Source: Siphonodentalium dalli (lineage: Eukaryota; Mollusca; Scaphopoda; Gadilida; Siphonodentaliidae). From it: DNA of 64,000 nucleotides. Shown one piece after another: positions 32,001 through 43,514 of this stretch (the stretch's first letter is position 1; each line of letters opens with the position of its first letter). The stretch spans positions 2,513,462-2,577,461 of the forward strand of contig CP136069.1 in NCBI GenBank assembly GCA_032622095.1, read 5' to 3'. The position numbers and the translations under genes are program-made. The notes beneath the pieces were generated by a model, which made no database searches, had not been told where the DNA came from, and saw nothing but the letters and a program-made list of their open reading frames with translations.

Positions 32001-32749
32001 TAAAACGAGAGGCCGATCACGATCGGCAGATGTTTAACCCATACCTTAGCAATAGCGATTAGCTATAACTGATAATTTTAATAGTCAAAGATATGATCAC
32101 AGTAATACATATATCAGTACCTAACTTAAAATCAAAAGCTCAAATAATTTCAGCAGGTTGTTTATCTTTACCTTCATACAACCACCCCCTAGAGCTCTGT
32201 AACATATGTCATCACTCAATAACAGATTTCGCTTGGAATGACATCTATTAAAGGTACTCTCATATACTCTGGATATTGGATGTTCACATGGCAATTTATT
32301 GATGTCATTGTATTACAATAAAATCTTCATATTTTCAAAAACAGGACATCACACCTAATTAATGGTATACAACAAAAACAAATTAGTGTCAATGACAAAT
32401 TTGTTTTTTAATTAAATAATTTTTTTTATTATTATAAAAGTTTTAAAATATTTTTTGCGTGTTAAATTGAGCACGGAAATTCAATTGAAAAAGTTAAAAA
32501 AAAATTGAAATTACAAATTTAAAACAAAAAAGGGTTAAATATAGTCGGATCAAACCCATATTCGAACTCGATCTGTATTTTCGGCTGAGAAATTCATACA
32601 CAAAATTTGGTTCCAATCAAATATAAAATGTTCGAGTTATCGCACCATGCGTAAAGTGTCTACAGACAGACAGACAGACAGACGGACGGACTAACGACGA
32701 GTGGTCAATCCGGACAACGACACTATGTTTACCATACTATGGTATGGGT
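32001..32749. other. No gene recognised
   Basis: AT-rich insert-like segment between two parts of the AAGATGGC repeat, with a short (CAGA) run near 32665-32685 and TACCATACTATGGTATGGTA-like palindromic sequence near 32730-32750. No frame supported. Confidence 0.4.
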
Positions 32750-32995
32750 AAACATAAAAATGAACCGGCCATAAATACGGGCTGTAGGGTGTGCCAATGA
32801 ATTCAAAATTAAAGATGGCTGCTGGTGGCATTGAAATTCGAAAAAACTTTAATAGTTCCCATCGATAGGTCACCCTGAAGCTACATATAAAGTTTGGTGA
32901 AGATCGGATAAGGGATGCGGCCTGTAAGGTGTGCCGAAGGAAATTGTTGACGGACGCCAACCCATGTCAATAGCTCAAACTTTCCTTTGTAAACA
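32750..32995. repeat. AAGATGGCTGC interspersed repeat, right part
   Basis: CCGGCCATAAATACGGGCTG to AAATTGTTGACGGACGCCAA CCCATGTCAATAGCTC, matching 14280-14470 and 36900-37000; the apparent 90-codon frame here is repeat sequence. Confidence 0.7.
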
Positions 32996-32999
32996 AGCC

Positions 33000-33427
33000 T
33001 GCAAATAGCATGTCTGTCATTTGCAGAATGAGGTCCCCAGAGGGTGAATTTAGTGACACTATCCTGTATAGCGGGCTAGCATCACTAAATTCACCCTCTG
33101 GGGACCTCATTCTGCTTAGGCCCTCAACTGCTATAGTTGACCTAGAATCAAATTGATGTTCCCCAGTTGAAGTTGGTGATGTTCACCCATTCCAGGGCAC
33201 CTCGATTATGCATTTTATCTGCTGCAAATTAGGGGATATAGAAACTTCCCAAAAGGGAAAACTAAAAACAATGTTAAATTGATACTGTAGATACTTCCCA
33301 GAAGATGAGGCCTAAGCAAATAGCGTGCCTGTCATTTGCAGAATGAGGTCTCCAGAGGGTGAATTTGGTGATGCTAGCCCTCTGGGGACCTCATTCTGCA
33401 AATGACAGACACGCTATTTGCAGGCTT
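33000..33427. mobile_element. Family C MITE, long compound form
   Basis: Ends CAAGCCTGCAAATAGCATGT and its complement (CTATTTGCAGGCTTG at 33411-33425). The internal order is: inverted module, CTTAGGCC, body (CCCAGTTGAAGTTGGTGATG, CACCTCGATTATGCATTTTA), GCCTAAGC, inverted module. The flanks do not show a clean duplication. Confidence 0.75.
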
Positions 33428-33484
33428 GACTGAAGCTTGTTTGTAAAGTTGAGCTAAAAACACTAAGATTACTAAGAATAATGA

Positions 33485-33600
33485 CACGGCGAGAGCTTTC
33501 CGATGAATGGCAACAAGCCATATTTCCGACTAAATCCTGAAAAATTACCAATAATTCTGCTGTGGTTAAGTGGTCAATTACTTTGGGAATTACTTTAACA
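33485..33600. repeat. Family D fragment
   Basis: GAGAGCTTTCCGATGAATGG to AATTACCAATAATTCTGCTG, ending in a degenerate GGGAATTACTTTAA; the left arm is missing. Confidence 0.6.
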
Positions 33601-33660
33601 TCTGTAACTGTACGTCCCAGTAACCAGTTTGGCTTTTATGGGACGGCGGAGAGAGCGCAT

Positions 33661-35373
33661 TTATTTTTCTCTCCTAGTGAGTGCCGCTTTGAATGTTTCT
33701 ATATCTGCGGCGTTGACCGTGTCGTCGTCAAGCTTATACCAGTCCAGAATGGTGCGCAGGAATAAGGAATACTTGAACTGGTCTGAGTTTGTTTGAATCG
33801 GTTGGAATGATTGTTTGTTGTTGGTCTCAGACTTTTCCACAATGTTGGTATAGACACAGTCTTCGTATTTCTTAGCCTTGATCTTCCTTTTCGATGGGTT
33901 AGTTTTTTTCAGGTAGTTATCGGGCGATATTGCGGGGGCCGACCCCTGAACCACTTTGTAAAATAGGGCCAGGCGTTTATTTCTGCGACACTCTTCTAGA
34001 GGTGGAAGTTCCAGATTTTTGAGAATTCTGGTGACGCAGCCCTTATCTCGTGAGGTGTAATCTCTGGTGATGAACCGTGCTGATTTTCTTTGCACCTTTT
34101 CCAGCATTGATGAATACTTAGCAGTGTGCGGGTCCCAGATTGTTGCGGAGTATTCTGTAATTGGTTTTACCAGAGCAATGTATGCTGTTTTTCTGCATTT
34201 TTCTGGGCAGTGTTGGAGGTTCCTCTTCAAGAAGCCGAGGGTGGAGTTTGCCTTCTTTGTGATGTTGTTTATATGTACGTCCCACTTGAGGTTGGACGCC
34301 GAGATAGGGATTTGTGGGTACTTCCGCGAGGATTTGGCCGCCCAGTGTATAGAATTTCTGGGTTTTCTGTTGGATGCTCATTATGTAGCATTTGCTGGTG
34401 TTGAACCGCATCCCCCACTTCTTTGCCCATTCTTCTAGGTTATTCAGATCGTTCTGTAGTATGTTGTGATCTTCGTAATTGTTGATAGGCCGATAGAGTA
34501 GGCAGTCGTCGGCGAAGAGTCGGACTTGCGATTTAACTGTGCTGGGAAGGTCGTTTATGTGGCACAGAAAAAGCAGCGGTCCTAATACAGTACCTTGGGG
34601 TACTCCTGACTGCACATCAACTTCTCTTGAGAACTCCCCTTCAAGCATGACTCTCATGGATCGTCTGGTTAAGAATGATGTTAGCCAACTATGTATTTGA
34701 CCATCGATGCCGTATGTTGTCATTTTGTGAAGAAGCTTGTTGTGGGGCACCGTGTCAAACGCCTTTGAAAAGTCGAGTATGGCTACGTCAACCTGCTTTC
34801 CGTTGTCGTATTTTTGAAGTAGGTCGTGGAGTGTGACTGCCAATTGTGTCTCGCATGAGTATCCAGTTCTGAAGCCATGATTTAGTGATGTTAGGATGTT
34901 ATTCTGCTCAAGATGTTTCATGATGTGGCGACATATGATATGTTCCAGAATTTTACAAGGGACTGATGTTAGGGATACCGGTCTGTAGTTTTCTGCCAGG
35001 TGCCTGTCTCCTTTTTTGTAGATACTTGATACGTTTGCCTTCAGCCAATCTTGGGGGAGTTTTCCGGTGTCTAGGGAGAGCTTGAAGATGAGTCTGAGAG
35101 CTGGTGCTAGTTCCTTTGCGCATGTCTTGAGTACTCGGTTGGGTATGCCGTCGGGTCCCGAGGCTTTGTTGGTCTTGAGTCTGTGTAGTAGGACTTCTAT
35201 GCCTTTGATATCCAGCTCGATGTTGCTGATGCTGTCATACTTCTTATCCGGTGGTGTTATGTCCGTCTGATTCAGTGGTTCTTCCTTGGTGAATACGGAC
35301 TGGAATTGTCGGATGAGTATTTCGGCTTTGCCTTTGGCGTCATCTATTAAGGTCCCTCTATGTGTCATTATTC
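33661..35373 (-). pseudogene. 5'-truncated non-LTR retrotransposon (reverse transcriptase), frameshifted
   Basis: The minus frame from about 35373 to 34118 holds a nearly complete RT domain: NKASGPDGIPNRVLK, ENYRPVSLTSVPCKILEHII, GFRTGYSCETQL, ILDFSKAFDTVPH (catalytic Asp), SGVPQGTVLGPLLF, RLFADDCLLYRP (catalytic Asp pair) and WGMRFNTSKC. After YLGV (about 34300) the frame shifts, and the thumb/C-terminal part continues in another frame to 33661 (LVKPITEYSATIWDPHT, LPPLEECRRNKRLALFYKVV). The clade is CR1/jockey-like. The endonuclease is absent: the RT begins in linker sequence, and a family C end with GCTCAACTTTACAAACAAGCC abuts it at about 35385. The 3' untranslated part runs to about 33605. 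All RT motifs are intact, so the copy is fairly young. Confidence 0.85.
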
Positions 35374-35404
35374 TTTGTAATTTTAGTGTTTTTAGCTCAA
35401 CTTT

Positions 35405-35822
35405 ACAAACAAGCCTGCAAATAGCGTGCCTGTCATTTGCAGAATGAGGTCCCCAGAGCATCACCAAATTCACCCTCTGGAGACCTCATTCTGCTTAGGC
35501 CTCATCTTCTGGGAAGTTTCTATAGTATCAAATTAAAATTGTTTTTAGTTACGTTTTCCAATCTGGGAAGTTTCTATATCCCCTAATTTGCAGAAGGTAG
35601 AATCCATAATCGAGGTGCCCTATGGGTGATCATCACCAACTTCAACTGGGGAACTTCAATCTGATCCTAGATCTACCATAGCAGTTGAGGGCCTAAGCAG
35701 AATGAGGTCCCCAGAGAGTGAGTTTAGTGATGCTAGCCCGCTATGCGGGATAGCGTCACTAAATTCACCCTCTGGAGACCTCATTCTGCAAATGACAGAC
35801 ACGCTATTTGCAGGCTTGGCTA
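35405..35822. mobile_element. Family C MITE, long compound form
   Basis: Same organisation as 33000-33427. The first inverted module is internally deleted (GGTCCCCAGAGCATCACCAA), the second is complete; ends at CTATTTGCAGGCTTG (about 35806-35820). Confidence 0.75.
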
Positions 35823-35917
35823 AGCATTCCTGTCTCAACTCAAATTCCCGAAAATCTTTAATCTACATGAACATTCTTCTTGTCCGATTTCATTTAATCA
35901 ATTTAATTCATTAAACA

Positions 35918-36325
35918 TCCATTACCCTGAAGGGAGCCCCACACATATATAGAAGCATATAGAAGAGTGTCGTCTGCTCATGTTTGTCTGGGGCTCTGTA
36001 TGGGTGAAATTATAAAATTGTTAAAGAATACAAGAAAAAATTATTAAAATTGTAAAAAATTGTTAGGCCAATGCATTCTCTTATATATGCGAGGCGACCT
36101 ATGGTCAACTCGCATATATAAGAGAATGCATTGGCACAGGGTAAAAAAAGTTATTGAAATGTATGGCCATCATGAATTGATCTTATTTGTCTTGTATGTT
36201 TCTATAATATTTGACGAAAATGAAAGTGTCAATGACACTGCAGCTCAACTTGGAAAGGGAATAATTTCATGTGTTACAGTCAATGGAGTGATTAGGAATG
36301 TGGAAAGTTGAAAGGTTAGTTATGA
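35918..36325 (+). repeat. Long-range direct duplication, copy 1
   Basis: Matches 62390-62806 nearly base for base. It includes a family A variant (CCCTGAAGGGAGCCCC to GGGGCTCTGTATGGG), an AT spacer, an array-type hairpin, and a 163-bp tail (AAAAAAGTTATTGAAATG to GGAATGTGGAAAGTTGA). The tail reads as an open frame in both copies (GHHELILFVLYVSIIFDE). No domain recognised. Confidence 0.75.
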
Positions 36326-36329
36326 AAAG

Positions 36330-37020
36330 AGTAACATCCAAGATGGCCACTGGCAGCAATGTTTTTTTGCCGATTGACCCCAAAATGACTCGTTCCCATT
36401 TACATGTCAATGTTAACTTCCACGACAAATTTCATGATGATCAGACCAACACTCCAGCCTGTAGTCTGTGCTAATGGAATGAATTTTGAAATCCAAGATG
36501 GCTGCTGGTGGCCATGTTTTTTTGGCCGAATTACCCCAAAATGACTCGTTCCCATCTACATGTCAATGTCAACAGCCATGACAAATTTCATAATGATCCG
36601 ACCAAAGGTACGACCTGTAGCCCGCGCCAAAGGATTTAGTCATGCAAAGAGTAAAATCCAAGATGGCATCCATGTTTTTTGGCCAAACGACCCCAGAATT
36701 ACTCGTTCCCATCTACATGTCAATATTAACATCCATGACAAATTTCATAATGATCAGACAAACAGTACGACCTGTAGCCCGTTCTAATGGATTGAATTTT
36801 GAAATCCAAGATGGCTGATAGCGAACGACCCCCAAAAGACTCGTTCCCATCTACATGTCAATGTCAACAGCTATGCCAAATGTTATAATGATCCGACCAA
36901 AGGTACGTCCTGTAGCCCATGCTAAAGGAAATTGTTGACAAATCACACATGCACACACACACTGACAACGGATACCAAGCCATGCATGGCAATAGCTCCA
37001 ACTTTACAAAGTAAAGTTGA
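36330..37020. repeat. AAGATGGCTGC interspersed repeat, about 150-bp units
   Basis: Four units with TCCAAGATGGC, TTTTTTGGCC, CCCAAAATGACTCGTTCCCA, TCTACATGTCAATGTCAACA and AATTTCATAATGATC. The right end CATGGCAATAGCTCCAACTT is followed by TACAAAGTAAAGTTGAGCTA. Confidence 0.75.
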
Positions 37021-37392
37021 GCTAAAAAGTTGTTAATGTCGCTGAATTTTTTATTATGGTGGTTTAAATCGATGTTCGATGCGATGTGAAATCTTCACCC
37101 CGATTCGATTTGATGTTCGATTTGACGAAAAAATCATGATGTTGATTGCATATTATTATATATAGGCACGATGACTTACGTGGGCAGTATCCGGTATATT
37201 TAGGAATCATTCCGTCATTATGATAGAGTCGTTGGCTAAAACCCGGAGCACTTTTACTGAATGATACACCCCTGAAAATAAATTATAAGCAATTATTATG
37301 AAGCGAGAGAGAGAGAGAGAGAGATATCATTTATTTACGTGACATGTGTATGCATAATACAAAATAATGAGAACAATACAATAAACACACAT
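37021..37392. other. No gene recognised
   Basis: Includes GATGTTCGAT-type short repeats near 37070-37130 and a (GA) run near 37307-37324. Confidence 0.4.
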
Positions 37393-38600
37393 CTATAAGG
37401 CCTATATGTCATGCTTAATATAATATTAAAACACCCGGCCTATAAGGCCTATATGTCATGCTTAATATAATATTAAAACACCCGGTCTATAAGGCCTATA
37501 TGTCATGCTTAATATAATATTAAAACACCCGGCCTATAAGGCCTATATGTCATGCTTAATATAATATTAAAACACCCGGTATATAAGGCCTATATGTCAT
37601 GCTTAATATAATATTAAAACACCCGGCCTATAAGGCATATATGTCTTGCTTAATATAATATTAAAACACCCGGCCTATAAGGCCTATATGTCATGCTTAA
37701 TATAATATTAAAACGCCCGGCCTATAAGGCCTATATGTCATGCTTAATATAATATTAAAACACCCGGTCTATAAGGCCTATATGTCATGCTTAATATAAT
37801 ATTAAAACACCCAGTCTATAAGGCCTATATGTCATGCTTAATATAATATTAAAACACCCGGCATATAAGGCCTATATGTCATGCTTAATATAATATTAAA
37901 ACACCCGGCCTATAAGGCCTATATGTCATGCTTAATATAATATTAAAACACCCGGTCTATAAGGGCTATATGTCATGCTTAATATAATATTAAAACACCC
38001 GGCCTATAAGGCCTATATGTCATGCTTAATATAATATTAAAACATCCGGCCTATAAGGCCTATATGTCATGCTTAATATAATTTTAAAACACCCGGCCTA
38101 TAAGGCCTATATGTCATGCTTAATATAATATTAAAACACCCGGCCTATAAGGCCTATATGTCATGCTTAATATAATATTAAAACACTCGGCCTATAAGGC
38201 CTATATGTCATGCTTAATATAATATTAAAACACCCGGCCTATAAGGCATATATGGCATGCTTAATATAATATTAAAACACCGGCCTATAAGGCCTATGTC
38301 ATGCTTAATATAATATTAAAACACCTGGCCTATAAGGCCTATATGTCATGCTTAATATAATATTAAAACACCCGGCCTATAAGGCCTATATGTCATGCTT
38401 AATATAATATTAAAACACCCGGCCTATAAGGCCTATATGTCATGCTTAATATAATATTAAAACACCCGGCCTATAAGGCCTATATGTCATGCTTAATATA
38501 ATATTAAAACACCCGGTCTATAAGGCCTATATGTCATGCTTAATATAATATTAAAACACCCGGCCTATAAGGCCTATATGTCATGCTTAATATAATATTT
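37393..38600. repeat. 47-bp satellite, about 26 copies
   Basis: The unit starts CGGCCTATAAGGCCTATATG, then TCATGCTTAATATAATATTA, then AAACACC. Copies differ by single substitutions (CGGTC/CGGCC, one AGGGC) and rare short deletions (38280). High homogeneity suggests recent amplification. No open frame or RNA signal. Confidence 0.95.
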
Positions 38601-38678
38601 TCGCATACGTATAAGGAATATTTTATGTATCGATTCCTGCTAAATTATGAGTTCAAGTCTGAATTTAGTGATATTTAA

Positions 38679-38757
38679 CCCACAGAGAGCCTCATGCAGG
38701 TGGAAGCATGCACTACAGAGTGTCGTCTGCTCCAGTCTATGTGGGGCTCTCTATGGG
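38679..38757. mobile_element. Family A MITE
   Basis: TTAA at 38675-38678, ends CCCACAGAGAGCC and GGGGCTCTCTATGGG, core GCATGCACTACAGAGTGTCG. The right TTAA has decayed. Confidence 0.75.
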
Positions 38758-38799
38758 TGATATTTTGATTTAAGTTTACTATACTATGCAAACATACAA

Positions 38800-39165
38800 G
38801 CCTCAAATAGTGTGTCTGTCATTGGCAGAATGAGGTCCCCAGAGGGTGAATTTAGAGACGCTATAAATCCCCCATCTGGGGACCTCATTCTGCTTAAGCC
38901 TCATCACTATAGGAGACGTAGACTCAGCTTAAAGTTACCAAATGGTGAATATTGTGATGTACACCCATTGGGAACCTCGATTATGCAATGTGTCATCTGC
39001 CAATTTGGGGATATAGAGAAACTAAACTAAAAAAGAAATAGAATCTATGTGAAGAAGTTTCTATAGAAATTTTATAATAAAGAAACGTTCCAGAGAAGAT
39101 GAGGCCTAAGCAGAATGAGGTCCCCAGAGGGTGAATTTAGTGATGCTAGCCCATTATGAATGATA
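38800..39165. mobile_element. Family C MITE, compound, right end lost
   Basis: Starts CAAGCCTCAAATAGTGTGTC; body with ACTAAACTAAAAAAGAAATA in place of the 33-kb type; the second module ends abruptly at TGATGCTAGCCCATTATGAA. Confidence 0.65.
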
Positions 39166-39224
39166 CACCCCTGAAACTAAAATATGAGGCCAGGTATAGG
39201 GTATATATAGGTATATACTATCTG

Positions 39225-39655
39225 AGACTCGAGGCGATATATAAATAAGAAGTGTTGTCTGCTCTAGTCTATGTGGGGCTCTCTATGGGTTATAAGACAG
39301 TTAATAGGTACAGCTATGCTCTAATTAATGAACCCCCTTTAACGAGGTTGACATGTTGTTTTTGTTGAGATATCATCATGTGTTCTGTGCAAAAGTTTCA
39401 TTATTTTCAATGAAAGGGGAATAACTCTATATCTTAAGATATAGAGTAAGATATAGAGTTATTCCCATTCCATTGAAAATACATTCTGTTGCATATATAA
39501 GAATATACATTGGCCTAACAATATTTACCTTGAGCTTGTAAGCTAGTGCATTTTCTTATATATGCGAGGCTCCCTATAGGAGACTCGCATATATAAGAGA
39601 ATGCACTGGCACATGATATTTAATGCTGCACCAGTCAATATATAAATTTTAATGT
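39225..39655. repeat. Mixed repeat fragments
   Basis: A family A right half (39258-39295); a GCTATGCTCTAATTAATGAA end (about 39313, compare the complement at 43725-43765); a perfect palindrome built from GGAATAACTCTATATCTTA at 39418-39472; and one array-type hairpin at 39530-39625. Confidence 0.6.
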
Positions 39656-39659
39656 TTAA

Positions 39660-39738
39660 CCCATGGGGAGCCTCACACAGATGGAAGCATGCACTGTGGA
39701 GTGTCGTCTGCTCTAGTCTATGTGGGGCTCTCTATGGG
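39660..39738. mobile_element. Family A MITE
   Basis: TTAA at 39656-39659; ends CCCATGGGGAGCC and GGGGCTCTCTATGGG; right flank TTAT. Confidence 0.75.
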
Positions 39739-40109
39739 TTATAAGACAGTCAATAGTAATTATCAATGGACCCCCTTTAACAAGGTTGACATGCAGTATT
39801 ACCGTGGTGCAGTATCGCTGTCAAGTGGTTAACCGCGGTACTGAAACTACGAAATACCGCAGACCACCGCATGGTTGTATTTGTAAGGGTGTAATTGTGT
39901 AAGTAGTATACAGTGTAATCATGTAAGTGACTAATGGGACATCGTAATTTCAGTACCTTTTACGCAGCTCTCAAATGGTGAATTCATTAGTAATATACAT
40001 TGCAGAAATATACAGGTAACGTCATATATATAACAAGAGATGGACTGTCGTCCGATGCATACCCCCTCGTGGTATACCGCCTAGTGTGAGCATATCTATA
40101 ACTTATGAT
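39739..40109. other. No gene; GCGGT-rich repeat piece and unique sequence
   Basis: 39780-39880 carries TTACCGTGGTGCAGTATCGC and ACCGCGGTACTG, related to 43515-43765. The rest shows nothing recognisable. Confidence 0.4.
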
Positions 40110-41060
40110 GGCTATACTCAGACAGATGGACCCAAATATCAGCATTTTCATATAAACAAAGATGAATAACTATAGAACAAAAAACCAAAACAAACATTTG
40201 AATGTGCCATTAAATGTCCTCATTGTGGTGAACATCCATACAAAATTTCATTGAGATCCTAACATTACTGTTCAAGTTATGAGCTGAACAGACATCGGAT
40301 GGACCAAACAGCCAACATTTCCAGATAAACAAAGATGAATAACTCTAGAATGGAAAAGCGGAACAGAACAATGGAACCCTCTATTGAATGTCCTCATAGT
40401 AGTGAACATCCATACCAAATTCCATTGAGATCCCAGCAAAACTGTTGAAGTTACGACATGAACAGACACCAGACGGATCAAAAAGCCAACATTTCCAGAT
40501 AAACAAAGATGTATAACTCTAGAATGGAAAATCTGAACAAAACGATGTAACACTCTATTGAATGCCCTCATAGCAGTGAATATCCATACAAAATTTCATT
40601 AAGATTCGAGCACTACTGTTCAAGTTATGACATGAACAGACACAGGACGGACAAAAAATCCAACATTTCAAGATAAACAAAGATGAATAACTCTAGAATG
40701 GAAAATCCGAACAAAACAATGGAACCCTCTATTTAATCTCCTCATAGTTGTGAACATCCATACCAAATTTCGTTGAGATCCCAGCACAGCTGTTGATGTT
40801 ACGACATGAACAGACACAAGACTGACCAAAAAGCCACCATTTCCAGATGAACAAAGATGAATAACTCTAGAATGGAAAATCAGAACAAAACGATGGTACC
40901 CTCTATTTAATGTCCTCATAGTAGTGAACATCCATACCTCAATTCATTGAGATCCGAGCACTACTGTTCAAGTTATGACATGAACAGACATCAGACGGAC
41001 GTATGCACGTACGCACGGACAGGTGCAAAACAGTATACCCCACTTTTTAAAAAAAGGGGG
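40110..41060. repeat. 175-180-bp tandem array
   Basis: About five units of CCAGATAAACAAAGATGAAT, AACTCTAGAATGGAAAATC, GTGAACATCCATACCAAATT, CATTGAGATCC and TATGACATGAACAGACA. The end is ATACCCCACTTTTTAAAAAA followed by GGGGGTATAATT. Minus-strand frames here (87-99 codons) are repeat artefacts. Confidence 0.85.
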
Positions 41061-41434
41061 TATAATTATATATACATGTATATATGGTCGGAAACTAAAG
41101 CAGGTAGGTGACTTGATCGGCAAGTGAGCTGACTTGATCGGCATTTTAAAAATTCAAACATGAAATTATGCAATAATTAAAATTCTCTATTATTTTATAT
41201 AATTATTTATATAGATTACAAACAGCATGAGGTTATTATTAACATTCATAAAAGCTTCATATTTAGTCGAATACAATGTTGAGAGGCATTCACATTCCAT
41301 ATATAGACGTCATACCATAAACAACCGAAAATGCTAGTGGGGCCCACTGTTTGTTACAAATTGAAACTCCACAGACACAACTGTCGCATGGGGGTTCCCC
41401 TGGGAATTCCCTCAAGTCGTGACCTCTTTAAACA
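41061..41434. other. No gene recognised
   Basis: AT-rich unique sequence. Confidence 0.35.
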
Positions 41435-41438
41435 TTAA

Positions 41439-41483
41439 CCCTGTGCCATAGGTCGCCTCGCATATATAAGAGAATGCATTGGC
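41439..41483 (+). repeat. Family B remnant, internally deleted
   Basis: After TTAA, CCCTGTGCCATAGGTCGCCT and one hairpin arm only; it ends directly at the TTAA of the next copy. Confidence 0.6.
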
Positions 41484-41487
41484 TTAA

Positions 41488-41879
41488 CCCTTTAGCCAAC
41501 AGAAGGGCCCTGTGCCAATGCATTCTCTTATATATGCGAGTCGACCATAGGTCGCCTCGCATATATAAGAGAATGCATTGGCTTAACACATTAAAAATTA
41601 TAAAATTGTTAAAGAATGTAAGATAAAATGGTAAAAAGTGTTAAAAAAAGATTTTTTTTAGGCCAATGCCTTCTCTTATATATGCGAGGCGACCTATGGT
41701 CGACTCGCATATATAAGAGAATGCATTGGCACAGGGTATAACTGTAACTATCACAATGTGGTCAAGGAGCCGGTTCCAATGATATCCATATTTGTATGGT
41801 TTTATTGAGACAGACCCAAGATAATTTAGGCTGTTGAAGCTTTATTTGGCCGGTTTTGGCCGGTTTGTTGGGTAAAGGG
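41488..41879 (+). mobile_element. Family B MITE, TTAA-flanked
   Basis: TTAA at 41484-41487 and 41880-41883; left end CCCTTTAGCCAACAG, right end TTGGGTAAAGGG; two hairpins and full right half. Confidence 0.8.
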
Positions 41880-41883
41880 TTAA

Positions 41884-42176
41884 CACATTAAAAATTATAA
41901 AATTGTTAAAGAATGTAAGAAAAAATGGTAAAAAATAAAAAAAAATTATTTTTTTTAGGCCAATGCATTCTCTTATATATGCGAGGCGACCTATGGTCGA
42001 CTCGCATATATAAGAGAATGCATTGGCACAGGGCATAACTGTAACTATCACAATGTGGTCAAGGAGCCGGTTCCAATGATATCCATATTTGTATGGTTCT
42101 ATTGAGACAGACCGAAGATATTTTAGGCTGTTGAAGCATTATTTGGCCGGTTTTGGCCGGTTTGTTGGGTAAAGGG
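41884..42176 (+). mobile_element. Family B partial copy sharing the TTAA of its neighbour
   Basis: Starts inside the AT spacer (CACATTAAAAATTATAAAAT) immediately after the shared TTAA. It carries one hairpin and the right half to GGGTAAAGGG, then TTAA 42177-42180. Looks like a tandem duplication between family members. Confidence 0.7.
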
Positions 42177-42180
42177 TTAA

Positions 42181-42576
42181 CCTATCGATCATATTGCAAT
42201 TGAAAATGAGACAAACTAAGTCAGTTGTACCAGCAGCTGTATATGGCAGGGTTACTTTCGTAACTTTAAATTATGTTTACATTTGATGTAACGTTTCGAA
42301 TTTAAAGAAAAATGATATTAGAAAGCACAATGTCATTTGATATTGAATATATTCATGTACACAGGTTGGGGTTTGTATAATGCTCATTTCCGAGCTTTAA
42401 AAAACATCATTCTGATGTGACATCATCCAGTAGAAATTACAAGTTCCAAACACGTGCAGTTAACTATGTCACAACAATAGATACACCTAACTATCTTAGT
42501 AAAGCGCAGGTCAATATAACTTGTTGTAAGTAGATTGTTTAGTATAAAAATCAGGTCCAGCAATGACCTAATAATC
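42181..42576. other. No gene recognised
   Basis: AT-rich unique sequence with no supported feature. Confidence 0.35.
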
Positions 42577-42800
42577 GACAGAACACCCATATGGTGCCCC
42601 TCACAGACGACAGTCAGTAATAGATCATTCTATCTGTGTGGGGCTCTCTATGGGGGTTAGCCATATATAGTAGAGATTCATAGGATGATATACAGTAATG
42701 CCCTAAGTAATCGACTCCATAACCACAGCAGAAATATGGGTAACTTTTCAGGATTTAGTTGGAAATATGGCTTGTTGCCATTAATTGGAAAGCTCTCGCC
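42577..42800. repeat. Inverted duplication of 51840-52080
   Basis: A family A variant (ACCCATATGGTGCCCCTC to GGGGCTCTCTATGGGGG), a 40-bp linker (TATATAGTAGAGATTCATAG) and a family D left arm (from 42693) occur here. The same order occurs reverse-complemented at 52080-51840. Only one arm of D is kept. Confidence 0.75.
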
Positions 42801-43514
42801 TGTACATCAAAGGGATTATATGACAGTTGTTGAATGGGGGGGGGGTCTAACATGCACATGCTCATGCAGTGAGTCAGGTTAAGGACACACACTGTTTACA
42901 GTACATCGTGACCTACTATCATTCTTATATACATGTATGTCGAGTTCTCAAATACTAATAAATATTTTCTGATAAATATTCTTTAAACATGTGGGACAGA
43001 GAATAATATAAAGACACACTGTGAGGTGGTGTGTTTAGTTCTTTATACCGGATTTTATTATCGCATTGGAGTTGCATGTAGTTTGTGCCGCCATATTTGA
43101 AAATGAATTTGAAGATTCTCCGTCTCTCTGTGGTCACGTTTATTCTGCAAAATTCCGCTGAAAACTCACTATCCAAATATTCTAGTTAGTTTATTTACGA
43201 GCAGACTTGGAAGTATATGTGAATATAGATCCGAACATATTATCACCTATTTGCAATTGCCGTTTTCCGATAAGTGGCAACTTCAAAGGAATTATGCGGG
43301 GACGTCAACCATAGCGATTGAAGACATTAGTACTCTAAAAAAAATTTAGTTTTATGCAAGGAATGAATGTAAAAGTCAGTTTCTTAATATATTAATGCAA
43401 ATTATAGGCAACTTGAACAAGAAAGATAGAAAATCGCTATTATATCATACACAGCATTTAGTCTTCAAAAGCAACAGTGAAAATAATTCTTATCGGCAGA
43501 TTTTTCGATCGCAG
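42801..43514. other. No gene confirmed
   Basis: G(9) run near 42838. On the minus strand around 43177-43055 there is GAGTTTTCAG, then an ATGGCGGCACAAAC start and a weak GTATAAAG donor. This could be a small first exon but has no domain or partner to support it. Confidence 0.3.

Noticed and set aside
34067-34438. 123-codon plus-strand frame
   Set aside because: Shadow of the minus-strand reverse transcriptase.
40272-40931. Minus-strand frames of 87-99 codons
   Set aside because: Repetitive translations of the 175-180-bp tandem array.
43020-43177. Possible linking exon of the FAM166-like gene
   Set aside because: The acceptor is plausible, but the frame required by the neighbouring exons runs into a stop and the donor is weak.
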